A stretch of DNA of 64,000 nt, taken from an uncultured Lachnospiraceae bacterium (GTDB lineage: Bacteria; Bacillota; Clostridia; Lachnospirales; Lachnospiraceae). The position numbers and the translations under genes were made by a program. The notes under the pieces are model-generated. The model was given only the letters and a program-made list of their open reading frames with translations. It made no database searches and was not told the origin of the DNA. The stretch covers positions 1-64,000 of the forward strand of contig CADADA010000001.1 of assembly GCA_902786515.1 (NCBI GenBank), written 5' to 3'. This document shows, one piece after another, positions 37,678 to 47,700 of the stretch (position 1 is its first letter; every line of letters starts with the position of its first letter).

Positions 37678-37885
37678 GTTAGCAGATTTTGTTAACAATA
37701 CTAATTTTGTTTGCACTTTTTGCTAACAATTTTAAATTTGTATGCAGATTTTGTTAGCACTTCGATTTTCAAAAATAATGCCAGATTTAACTGCTAACAG
37801 TTTTTGTTTACAATTCTGATTTTGTTTACACTTTTTGCTAACATTTTTTAAATTGTTTGCAGATTTTGTTAACAGCATTTTTCAC
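37678..37885. repeat. array of six 31-bp iteron-like repeats
   Basis: Twelve copies of GYWWRCA (GTTAACA, GCTAACA, GTTTGCA and variants) start at 37678, 37691, 37709, 37722, 37740, 37753, 37793, 37806, 37824, 37837, 37855 and 37868. Spacing alternates 13 and 18 bp, giving 31-bp units, three plus three, with a 22-bp insert between sets. T-runs separate the half-sites. The last unit enters the end of the TOPRIM gene. Likely protein-binding sites for transfer, replication or partition. Confidence 0.8.
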
Positions 37886-38898
37886 CTTGTTGCTCTCGAA
37901 TTACTGCTGACAATTGCTTCCGTAACCTGCTTTTCATTCTTCTTGTGTTCACTAATAAGCCATTCATTGTAATCTTTTACACTTACCGGAGCCGGACTGT
38001 TTATCACCTCATATCCAAGTCTTTTGTATTTCTCCATGAATTCAATTGTTGCTCTTCTTCCGGGAGTATCATTATCAAGACAGAATCTGATAGTCTTAAT
38101 CTGTGAATGTTCTCTTAGAAATGTTAAAAGTGGTGCATCTCCAAGCATTCCTAACGCAACCTTGTTTGTATAAAAATCATCAAAGATATCTACATAACTC
38201 ATAAGGTCAATTGCTGCTTCGAAGACCACCACTTCTGTGCTGTCATCATTATAAATATTAAAACCGTAATTCTTGTCATTTCCTTCTACATCACATTTAA
38301 AAGGCTTTCCCTGACTGTCAAACACTCCTCTCATACTTGCAAATCTTGTGACGCCATCTTTATCGTTTCCCTTGAAAACAATGTTATGGTACTTCTCACT
38401 TTCATAAATTAGATTCTTCTTCACAAAGAAATTTATCACTTCCATTCTCAGGCATCGTTCTTCAGAAAGATAACGATAAAGATATGAATTATCCCTTGCA
38501 GGACTTGGCAAAATAAATTCTTTTTTCTCCACTTTTTCCACATCAGACTTAACTATCCGGTTCTTAAGCTCCGGCTTTTTTATGCTAACCCTATAGGATG
38601 ATTTGCTCTCATCCGGCTTAACATATCCTGCAAAATCCAATAACCAAAATACTGCTTCTTTTACATCCATGCCTCCAAATACTCTTAAGAAATCAATCTG
38701 GGAACCTCCATTTTCACCTTTTACATCCTTCATGGACCACCTGAACCAATGGCTGCGATTGTATATTCTGATTGAATCCATTTCCTTCAGTGTGTAATAC
38801 TTCCCTATTTTCTTTGGCGTATATCCCATATGAGAAGCCACAGATACAAGGTCAACACTCTTTGCAATCGCAAGCTCCATATCCGTAAATCTGCTCAT
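37882..38898 (-). CDS. DUF3991/TOPRIM primase-like protein
   Basis: 338 residues. An N-terminal zinc-finger-like/DUF3991 region (SVASHMGYTPKKIGKYY, SQIDFLRVFGGMDVKEAV) is followed by a TOPRIM domain: the conserved acid in VVVFEAAIDLMSY near 225 and the DxD-type FCLDNDTPG near 275. TOPRIM proteins of this kind are encoded on mobile elements and resemble primases. Its neighbour is the 31-bp repeat array, which suggests a part in DNA replication of the excised element. Confidence 0.8.
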   Translation of the reverse strand: MSRFTDMELAIAKSVDLVSVASHMGYTPKKIGKYYTLKEMDSIRIYNRSHWFRWSMKDVKGENGGSQIDFLRVFGGMDVKEAVFWLLDFAGYVKPDESKSSYRVSIKKPELKNRIVKSDVEKVEKKEFILPSPARDNSYLYRYLSEERCLRMEVINFFVKKNLIYESEKYHNIVFKGNDKDGVTRFASMRGVFDSQGKPFKCDVEGNDKNYGFNIYNDDSTEVVVFEAAIDLMSYVDIFDDFYTNKVALGMLGDAPLLTFLREHSQIKTIRFCLDNDTPGRRATIEFMEKYKRLGYEVINSPAPVSVKDYNEWLISEHKKNEKQVTEAIVSSNSRATR

Positions 38899-38965
38899 AA
38901 CTTCTTAACCACCTTCTTTCTGAATAAAAATATAGGCCACCAGACTCTCACTGATGGCCAGAAAA

Positions 38966-38992
38966 AAGCCATTGGAATAAATCCAATAGCTT
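38966..38992 (-). terminator. rho-independent terminator after the PemK gene
   Basis: AAGC/GCTT and ATTGGA/TCCAAT form a 10-bp stem with one mismatch and a 5-nt loop, followed on the minus strand by six T residues. It separates the toxin gene from the TOPRIM operon. A second GGCCA/TGGCC hairpin follows. Confidence 0.75.
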
Positions 38993-39021
38993 AGCATAAA
39001 TTAATTTACATTATATATTTT

Positions 39022-39774
39022 TCATATCCCTATTCTTTCTTCAAAAAGATTCTTCTTAACAAATGCAACGATTTCATCATTCACTTCCATTATTCTATCA
39101 TCTTTTTCCATTTCAACAATGGACATCCATTTGTATTTATTTCCATCAATGACAAAACTCTCTTCTTTTTCTATATAAGAATTCTTATTAAGTTCTAGCT
39201 TATACAATTTATGGTTATATATTTTATAGACATCATCACTAACAGAATATTTGCAATGCTTTGAATTGGTTACATATTCTGTCACAATTTTCTCATTAAG
39301 AAGACTACTTGTGAAACAATCAACACTTTCCTTGTTATTTTCAGCACTTCTAACATAAGGAAATAACCAAGACTTCCACCTTTCATCATATTTTTGCAAA
39401 AATTCACCATTTTTATTTTTTATTGCTATAATAGAAAACTCATGAAATTTTTGAGATAGTATTTCTTTAACTAATTGCATTATTTTAGTAAGATCTCTTT
39501 GTGACAGTTCACCAATTTTACAATCCATATTCCATTCACTTACCTTAACAATTTTGTCAATTCTTGTCCATGATTCTTTTTTTAATCCTGTTTCCTTCCA
39601 ATCTTCTATTTTAATACAATATGGATTATTTTCTTTATTCTTTGTTGTGACATACATTGCAAGAATAGCAATTGTATCATCATCAATTATTATTGCTGGT
39701 CTGCGTTTTATTTCTTCTTTTTCTGAATAAGGAAAATGTACCCACCATACATCTCCAATATTATACTTTTCCAT
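39022..39774 (-). CDS. PemK/MazF-like toxin with C-terminal extension
   Basis: About 250 residues from the ATG at 39774. The first 110 residues are a PemK/MazF fold (YNIGDVWWVHFPYSE, RRPAIIIDDD, RIDKIVKVSEW). These proteins are usually only about 110-120 residues long; here a further 140-residue region of unknown type follows. The start overlaps the small upstream gene by 14 nt, in the usual toxin-antitoxin manner. Probably an mRNA interferase that stabilises the ICE; the extension may add a second function. Confidence 0.75.
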   Translation of the reverse strand: MEKYNIGDVWWVHFPYSEKEEIKRRPAIIIDDDTIAILAMYVTTKNKENNPYCIKIEDWKETGLKKESWTRIDKIVKVSEWNMDCKIGELSQRDLTKIMQLVKEILSQKFHEFSIIAIKNKNGEFLQKYDERWKSWLFPYVRSAENNKESVDCFTSSLLNEKIVTEYVTNSKHCKYSVSDDVYKIYNHKLYKLELNKNSYIEKEESFVIDGNKYKWMSIVEMEKDDRIMEVNDEIVAFVKKNLFEERIGI

Positions 39775-39934
39775 TTCTCTCCACCTCTTGCTTATATATC
39801 TCATCCCATTCATCATCTTGTATCCAATCATCATCGGCAGGTAAATCCTTAATAGCTACCGCAAACTCATGAATACTGTCACGATTCGCACTTAAAAACT
39901 CTTTAAATTCTTTAATTGATTCTGATTTATCCAT
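39761..39934 (-). CDS. small acidic antitoxin candidate
   Basis: 57 residues from the ATG at 39934 (AAGGA 7-8 nt upstream), very acidic (LPADDDWIQDDEWDEI). It lies immediately before and overlaps the PemK-like toxin gene, and follows a perfect promoter. The size, charge and overlap are those of an antitoxin. No family recognised. Confidence 0.7.
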   Translation of the reverse strand: MDKSESIKEFKEFLSANRDSIHEFAVAIKDLPADDDWIQDDEWDEIYKQEVERNGKV

Positions 39935-39990
39935 GAAATTTCCTTCCATTTTTTTATATTGTATCCGCGATCTCCAACTCCATAGAAATA

Positions 39991-40019
39991 ATTATACTTT
40001 TACCATAAAATTGTGTCAA
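39991..40019 (-). promoter_or_regulatory. perfect consensus promoter of the toxin-antitoxin pair
   Basis: On the minus strand TTGACA (40019-40014), 17 bp, then TATAAT (39996-39991): both hexamers and the spacing are exact consensus. A palindrome TAACGTTA lies just upstream. So strong a promoter is usually repressed, here presumably by the toxin-antitoxin complex. Confidence 0.85.
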
Positions 40020-40081
40020 CCAATACCTAACGTTAATAATATAGCTATCATTTTACCACATCTCCCCTCATCCACCAACAC

Positions 40082-40579
40082 TTATCTCGCTTTTTCCTTC
40101 CCATCAGCAATGGTCTGTATCAGATTACTACCTATCATATTTTCTTTACGAAAGCTAAAATAATCAACTCTCCCCGGTGCCACAATTATATGGTCCCTCA
40201 GTGGTATTCCTATCTGCTCACATATCTTTTCCATCTTGTTTGTCATAAGAATATCATCCTTACTTGCTTTAAGAGAACCTGACGGGTGGTTGTGCAAAAT
40301 AATCATTGATGCCGCATTTGATAAGATACTGGTCTTTAGCAATTCTCTTGGACAGGCAACCGAATAATTCACTGCCCCTATACTTGCTATATTGAAATTG
40401 ATAGGTATTCCATCCTGTTTAAGATTTATCACTGCAACAACTTCCCTATCCATTTCTCTTATTTCTTTTCCTACCAGGTCAATGGCTTCTTCCGGTGATG
40501 TTATGGGTATAGGTGACATTATGGGTGGCTCCTTTACAAGCCTGATTGATACTTTTTCAAATTCAAACTTATCCTTCAT
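40082..40579 (-). CDS. radC: RadC-like JAB/MPN domain protein
   Basis: 165 residues from the ATG at 40579. The JAMM motif is seen as ILHNHPSG followed by SKDD, then the RadC-like RDHIIVAPG. Common on mobile elements; role unproven. Its start overlaps the stop of a 38-residue ORF by 11 nt. Confidence 0.85.
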   Translation of the reverse strand: MKDKFEFEKVSIRLVKEPPIMSPIPITSPEEAIDLVGKEIREMDREVVAVINLKQDGIPINFNIASIGAVNYSVACPRELLKTSILSNAASMIILHNHPSGSLKASKDDILMTNKMEKICEQIGIPLRDHIIVAPGRVDYFSFRKENMIGSNLIQTIADGKEKAR

Positions 40580-40685
40580 CACTATCGCCTCCATTATAAT
40601 CAGGGAGCTCAACGTGAACTATGAACTCCCCGTCCATGGATTCAAGCAATGCAATAAGTTCCTTTACTGTCATTTCTTTTTCCAT
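40569..40685 (-). CDS. 38-residue protein coupled to the RadC-like gene
   Basis: MEKEMTVKELIALLESMDGE and a short acidic end. The ATG at 40685 has GGAG 8 nt upstream, and its stop lies 11 nt inside the radC-like gene. It begins just after the DUF5688 gene, whose stop is at 40701. Short, but position and ribosome binding site support it. No known family. Confidence 0.6.
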   Translation of the reverse strand: MEKEMTVKELIALLESMDGEFIVHVELPDYNGGDSDEG

Positions 40686-40700
40686 ATCCATTCTCCAGTC

Positions 40701-41708
40701 CTATCTTGATTTTTCCTGTGAACTGTACACAAGACTCTGCTCCGCCACTATTCCATCCAATCTCTTATTAGGTGTGTCTGTGGCAAGGTCAAGTTTTCTA
40801 AGGTCTTTATCATAATGATATACCTGGTTGGAAAGTCTCTCCGCTAATTCAACCTCTTGCATATTCACTTCAACAACCATAGCTGCTAACTCATTTGGAT
40901 CACCAAGATTTGAAGATACAGCGATAACCTCATGCACACTCGACGGCATGATATATAAATCACTGTCAAGTTTCATAGCTAACTCATGAAGATTATCCTC
41001 ATAAAGCATAGATACTGCTCCATTTATTCCCTGAGCATTTGATATCACCCACATAGATTTATCATTAGGTATTTCCTGTGTCATCATCTCTGCTACCTCT
41101 AAAGGCATACCGTCTTTTACAAACATTTCTCTGATGACATCATTCATATTTTTAACAACCGGTGGGAAGATTCTCTTTGTGTTCTGCACAGCACACTTAA
41201 ATAATTCATCTTCTGTCATTCCGAGCTTTGCGGCTAATGAATTATCAATCATAGCGCTGTGAATTCCTTCCGGTGAATCAGCCTTAATCACCCATCTGTA
41301 GACAATTGATAAATCCTTAAATTCCCTGCTTGGCATGTTATTAAGCATTTCCCTGTTTTGTTCTGTGTTTATTAGCTGAAATACAACATTATCCTTTGCA
41401 TTATCATAATCAACTGCCGGAACCAGTTCACCTGCATGCTCCATTGCTTCCTCAAACAGACCGGCAGCTTTTGTAAGAACTTCTCTTATATCTCCTGTTC
41501 TTTCATAATCCTTAAACATATCATCTATATATATTGTTGGTGAAATATTCATACCACTGTCTTTAGACATTAGCGATAACCCATCTCTGCTGGTATTTAC
41601 CTTATTGCATTTCCTAATACTAATCTCCATATCCTGGTATTTTTCAGGCATAAATTTCAAGAATTCAGCTTCTACCAATTCCTTAAACTCTTCGTAATTC
41701 TGTTTCAT
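40701..41708 (-). CDS. DUF5688 family ICE protein
   Basis: 335 residues beginning MKQNYEEFKELVEAEFLKF, with the phrase ISPTIYIDDMF and the C-terminal VEVNMQEVELAERLSNQVYH of DUF5688. Soluble, no catalytic motif seen. Frequent on Lachnospiraceae mobile elements, function unknown. AAAGGAGG precedes the ATG, downstream of a terminator. Confidence 0.8.
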   Translation of the reverse strand: MKQNYEEFKELVEAEFLKFMPEKYQDMEISIRKCNKVNTSRDGLSLMSKDSGMNISPTIYIDDMFKDYERTGDIREVLTKAAGLFEEAMEHAGELVPAVDYDNAKDNVVFQLINTEQNREMLNNMPSREFKDLSIVYRWVIKADSPEGIHSAMIDNSLAAKLGMTEDELFKCAVQNTKRIFPPVVKNMNDVIREMFVKDGMPLEVAEMMTQEIPNDKSMWVISNAQGINGAVSMLYEDNLHELAMKLDSDLYIMPSSVHEVIAVSSNLGDPNELAAMVVEVNMQEVELAERLSNQVYHYDKDLRKLDLATDTPNKRLDGIVAEQSLVYSSQEKSR

Positions 41709-41727
41709 TGTGTGTCCTCCTTTGACT

Positions 41728-41759
41728 AAAAAAGGGATACAAGCCGGCAGCCGTATCCC
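41728..41759 (-). terminator. terminator of the adhesin gene
   Basis: GGGATAC/GTATCCC form a 7-bp stem with a GC-rich loop and are followed by six T residues on the minus strand. It lies 39 nt after the adhesin stop and directly before the DUF5688 ribosome binding site. Confidence 0.8.
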
Positions 41760-41797
41760 TGATATATATTACTATTTAGTTATTTTATTGATGAACA

Positions 41798-44700
41798 TTA
41801 CTGATTTACAGTTTCTTCCTCATCTTCCTTCTTTTTTCTGCCCTTCATCATTACTACACCTGCAATAAGAGCAGAAGCTCCAAGACCTACAAATAATCCC
41901 GGATTAAAATCATCACCTGTCTGTGGTATCTCTGGTTCTGTATCATTAGTTACATCAAGTGTATATTCAACACATTCAGGTGCATCGCCCTTATATGTGA
42001 GTTCCACATCATGAACTGTAGAATCAATAACATAGCCTTCAATGGCCTTTGTTTCAACCACATAATAGTGAATGTTTTCTTTAAATGAACCATCCTCGTT
42101 GTAAGTGCAGATAGGCATTTCCTTTGACTGCGCCTTACCATTCACATCTGTAACCAGTGTTTCGATTACCTTTCCGTTTATGTCCCTGATTTCAAAATGA
42201 ACTCCGGCAAGCGGTTCGCCTGATTCACTGTCTGTTTTATTGATAATGATTCTTCCAACTGCCTGCTCATCCTTCATTGTTACTTTCTGGACTGCTCCTG
42301 TTTCCTTTACTTCAAACTGGATTTCTTTTGCAATCTTATATCCGTAAGGTGCTGTCTCTTCAACAAGAGTGTATTTTCCAACCTTAAGATATTCGATTCG
42401 GTGTGCCTTTCCGGCAACTGATTTCCAGCTGTCTACCAGTTTTCCCTCGCTGTCAATTACAGCTAATGTTGCTCCACCAAGTTCCTTTTCACCGGTAATA
42501 TCTGTTTTAGAGATGTCCACCTTTGTGTAGTCATCTTTCATTGTCACTTTCTGGATTGTATCATCATCCATAACAGTGAATTTCACATCCTGTGCCCTTA
42601 CATATCCGTCAGGAGCAGTTTCCTCTCTAAGAATATAAGTCTCTCCTGCTACAAGATGTTTGATTTTGTGTGTTTTGTTTTTCTTTGATACCCACTTGTC
42701 AATTACATTTCCTTTAGTATCAAGAACTGTAAGTGATGCTCCAGGTATTTCCTTTTCAGAAGTAATGTCAATCTTTGAAAACTCTACTTCTGTAGGATTA
42801 TCCTTAACAACATGGGTATATTCGATTACCTTAACGTCCTGACCTTGGTAGGTGGCATCAACGTTAATTACCTCTTTGTTTGTTACATAACCTGCCGGTG
42901 GATTGATTTCCTTCACATAATAATTTCCAAGTGGAAGGTCAGTATTAAATACTGCATATCCATCCTCTGCTGAAACAGCTGTCTCAATCTTTTCATCCTT
43001 TGATACAATTACATTACCTTGTGTATCAGTGATATCTTCGGCAGCAAATAATCCAAATACACCATCTGCCAATGGTCTTTCTGTTTCTGCATCAAGCTTG
43101 ATAACCTTAATGCTTACCTTCTGTCTCTCGTTTGTAACCGACATTCCCGCATATACATATGGTGTGTTCTGGTCAACATATGATAAATCTGCCTGGATTG
43201 GTGTACTGTCAAGAACAAAGCCTTCAATGGTCTTTGACTCAACAAGGTAATACCTGCCAAGTGGAAGATTTTCCATTATGCCGATTCCTGAATCCTCAGT
43301 CACGATTGTTCCAATATGCTCATCCTTTTCATAGAAAACGGTATTAAGACCGTCAGGACTTACCACATCCTCAGCGGCAAACACTTCAAATGTTACGCCT
43401 TTAAGGCTCTTCTTTGTAAATCCAAAGACCATGTTTTCCAGTCTGCCCTTAACTAAATCTCTCCTGCTTACAAACTCACCGTCTTTGTTAATCACGATTG
43501 TTCCAACCGGAACTTCATCTTTCATGACAACCTTCTGAACCTCACCGGTATCTTCCACAGTGAATTCAATTTCATTTGCCACAATATATCCGTATGGTGC
43601 AAACTCTTCCCTTAAGATATAAGTTTCTCCTGCTACAAGGTGCTTAATCAGATGGCTTTCTCCTGCCACTGACTCCCATGTTTCGATTACATTGCCTGAT
43701 TTATCAGATACCGAAAGAGTTGCTCCTGCAATCTCTGCTTCACTTGTAATGTCGATTTTTGAAACCTCAACCTGTGTTGGATTGTCAGTTACTTCCTTCA
43801 CATACTCAATCACTTTCACATCCTGCCCCTTATATGAAGCATCAATATCAATGATTTCAGTATTTGTAGCATATCCCTTTGGTGGAAGTATTTCTTTGAC
43901 ATAGTATTGTCCAAGTGGTAAATCTGCGTTGAATAATACATTTCCATTTTCGTCTGAAACTGCTTCTTCAACCTTTTCATCAGCAAATACTACTGCATTT
44001 CCCTCAGAGTCCTTAATATCCTCTTTTGAATAAAGTGCAAATACACCTCCTGCAAGCGACTGTAAGTTCTCTGCATCCTTCTTGATAAGTGTAATGCTTA
44101 TCTTCTGTCTTTCATTGTTGTAAGTGTCTTTGGCAAATACAACAGGTGTCACATCATCTTTGTAGATAAGTGCTGCCGGTTTTGGTGTGGAATCCAGTAC
44201 AAATCCCTCGATAGTCTTTGTTTCCACAAGGTAATAGCTGCCAAGTGGCAGATTACCCATAATGCCAATGCCTGCCTTATCTGTAACGATTGTGCCGACA
44301 AGTTCATCCTTCTTATGGTAAATGGTATTCAGTCCATCCACGCTTACGATATCCTCAGCGGCATATACATTAAAGGTTACTCCGGCAAGATTCTTTCTGA
44401 TATAGCTGAACTTTAAGTTTTTGGTAATTTCATCAAAAAAGCTCTTTCCTTCAAGGAATTCACCTTCTTTGTTTATAATGATTGTACCTTTTGCTGTTTC
44501 ATCCTTCATTATAACTGACTGGATCTTATCAGTATCCTTTACTGTAAATGAAATCTCTGCAGCCCTTAAATATCCGTATGGTGCAAGTGTTTCCTTAAGT
44601 GTATAAGTCTCACCAACGACAAGATATTTGATTACATGCTTTTCACCTGCAACTGAGGTCCATGAATCAATTACATTTCCATTCTTATCAGTTACTTCAA

Positions 44701-47700
44701 GCTTTGCTCCTGCAATCTCAGCTGAACTTGTAATATCCTGCTTTGAAAACTCAAAGGTTGTCGGAGTGTTTCTGCACTCTGACTGATATTTGACAGTTTC
44801 CTGATTCTGTCCCTGATACTTAGCATCAAATACAATAACCTTATTGTTTGACACATATCCTTTTGGAGCTTTTGTTTCTCTGATTTCATATTTGGCAAAC
44901 GGATAATCTTTGCCAAATACAACATTTCCGTTTACGTCTGATTCTGCTGTTTCAAGCTTTGTGCCAGCCTTAACAATAACTTTTCCCGCATTGTTCTTAA
45001 TATCTTCCGCAGCATACAAACTGAACTGGGCACCGCTTACCGGTTTATCTGTCTCTGAATCCTTCTTGATTACAGATAATGAAACCTTCTGTCTTTCATT
45101 TTTAAATGTTGCTGTCTCCTTAACAACCGGAGTCCTGTCATCAACGTATCTTAAGTTTACAATCTGCTCATTCCCATTGAGCACATATCCATAAGGTGCC
45201 TGTACTTCAACAATTCTGTAATTACCAAGCGGCAAATTGCTTACAGCTGCTTTTCCCTGTGCATTTGTTGTTACTTCCTTAACAAACTGTCCTTTTGAGT
45301 AAATCCTGTATCTTTCCCCGGACTCATCCTTCTGGTTATCCTGAGTATAAATATCCTCAGCTGCATAAATCTTAAACTTTGCACCTGCTAAGTTTCCTGT
45401 CTTATACACGAAGTTCCCACTTTTGTCTTCCATAAGGCTTCCATCAAATCCATCAAGTATTTCACCCTGCTTTATAATGGTAAGCTCACCATAAGCCGGT
45501 GTGTCAGGGTAATCCACTTCAATGATTGCCTCATAAGTGTCAGCATCCACCTCATAAGCTGATTTAGAGCTGATTGAAATATCAGCATAATTCTTATTGA
45601 GAATATATCCATCCGGTGCATTTACCTCTTCTATTCTGTAATTTCCAACCGGAAGCTTCTCAGGAAGAATAAGATCACCATCGCCGTCTGTGCTGAATTT
45701 GTCATGCTTAACCTTTGACGGATAAGTGGTAATCATGGTTACATATTTCTTTGTGTCCCTGTTATAGATTCTGAATGTTGCACCCGGCTTCAATACCGTT
45801 CTTCCGGTAGTTGAATCCTTCTTAACAATTCTAAGCTTTGCTGAAAATTCCTTGTCAAGAAATACTCTCCATACCTGTGGTGTTGTAGGACTGTTTTTCC
45901 TGATGTTAACTTCAAAAGGCTTGATTGTTTCCATATCCTTTGGTGTCACGGACTCAATAACAACATAAGTTCCATATGGAAGTGCCACTGAACAGGCATA
46001 TCCTGTTTTATCAGTATACATTGTTGTTTTTCCGTCCTCTGTAATAACCACCGGTGTTGAATTTTTAAAGTCATAGCTTCCATCCCTGTTTACCTTAAGT
46101 GATGACTTGAGATATGCGGTAAATCCTGCTCCCTCTAATACATCAGCCTCTGTATCACTGCCCTTAAGTGCTACCTTAATAAGCTGGAACGGCTGGGTTA
46201 TCGGTGTTTCCTTTGAAGTTACCTTCTGGGCAATTTCAGCTGTTTTGTCATCCTTGTAGCCGCATACTACATCATGTTCCTGCTTATCAAGAACATATCC
46301 TTCACTAGGAGTGATTTCCTTCACATAGTATTTTCCAAGATAAAGGTCTGATACAGATGCCTGTCCCTTTTCATCTGTTGTAAGCTTTTTGACTAATGCA
46401 TCCTTTTTGTAGATAACACCTTTCTTTCCATCCGGATGAACAATATCTTCCCTTGCATATAATCCATATACGGCACCTTTTAATGTTCCGTCACCCTGGG
46501 CAGCTGCCTTGCCGGTCTTTTCATCTACTTTATAGAGGCTGATTTTTGCCTTTACCCTGTCATTTTTAAATGCATGGCTGAATGATGCACTGGCAACTGT
46601 GTTTGACAGATAATTGAAGGTAAATGTGTACTTCTCATCACTTCTTACATATCCTGCAGGAGCTTTTGTCTCAGTGATGTAGTAAGACTTGTTGATTGGA
46701 AGGTCAACTGTGTAGGTTCCCTTTCCATCTGTTCCCGTTGTAACAGTCTGAAGCGCTGTTCCCTTAGTGACAATTACTTTTCCATCAATGTTTTTTATAT
46801 CGCTTCCTGCATAAATGGTATATTTACCACCGCTTAACGGATTCTTTGTTGATGAATCCTGCTTTGTTACAGATACATTTGCTTTCTGTCTTGTATCTGT
46901 CACAGTCACAGATTTTGTTACAATTTCAACACTCTGACCGCCATAAGTTAATGAAACTGTTTTCTCTGTGGTATTGAGCTTGTATCCGTTTGGGGCAGCT
47001 GTTTCCTTAACAATATAGGTTCCAAGATAAAGGTTGCTTACTGTTACACCTGCTTCACCTGTTGTGGTAAGTCCTGATGCAACCACATCCCCCTTCTTAT
47101 AAACTCTTGTTCCATCAGCTTTGAAGATATCCTCTCCTGCTGTCACTTTAAAAGTTGCCCCTTTAAGCTTTCTTGTCTCATAAGTGAAGTTCTTTCCGTT
47201 CCATCCGGATAATACTTCCCCCTGCTTATAAATAGTCAGCTTTGCCTTCTGCTCCTTATCAGTAACCTTTATTCCCGTAGTCTTACCGGCAGTTACCGAA
47301 AGTGTGTAAGTCTTTGTATCAAGAATATATGGCTTTGGCACTGAAATTTCCTTCACATAATAAGTTCCGGGAGTCAATGCTTTTGACTTCGCATAACCAT
47401 TACCGTCTGTTGTCATGCTTGTAACCTTGTTCTTACAGGCTTTGTCTGAATAGATTCCATACACGGCTCCCTTAACCTTTGCACCTGTGGATGCATCCGT
47501 TTTTGTCAAATCACCATATCCCACAGACTCTGTCTTAACCTTAAAATAAGCTGATATAGGGTCTGCCTGTGGCTGTTCTGACACAAACTCCTGGTCTTCA
47601 TCATTTCCTGTCAGCCAGAATATGGAGCTTGATGTTGTTTCAACAATGCCTGCTGTTGACTTCATTTTAGCTGTTGTCGTATTTGTATTAACACCTGTCG

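Noticed and set aside
37678..37885. 31-bp repeats as a CRISPR array
   Set aside because: Units are contiguous with T-rich gaps and degenerate half-sites; there are no unique spacers of equal length and no cas genes.
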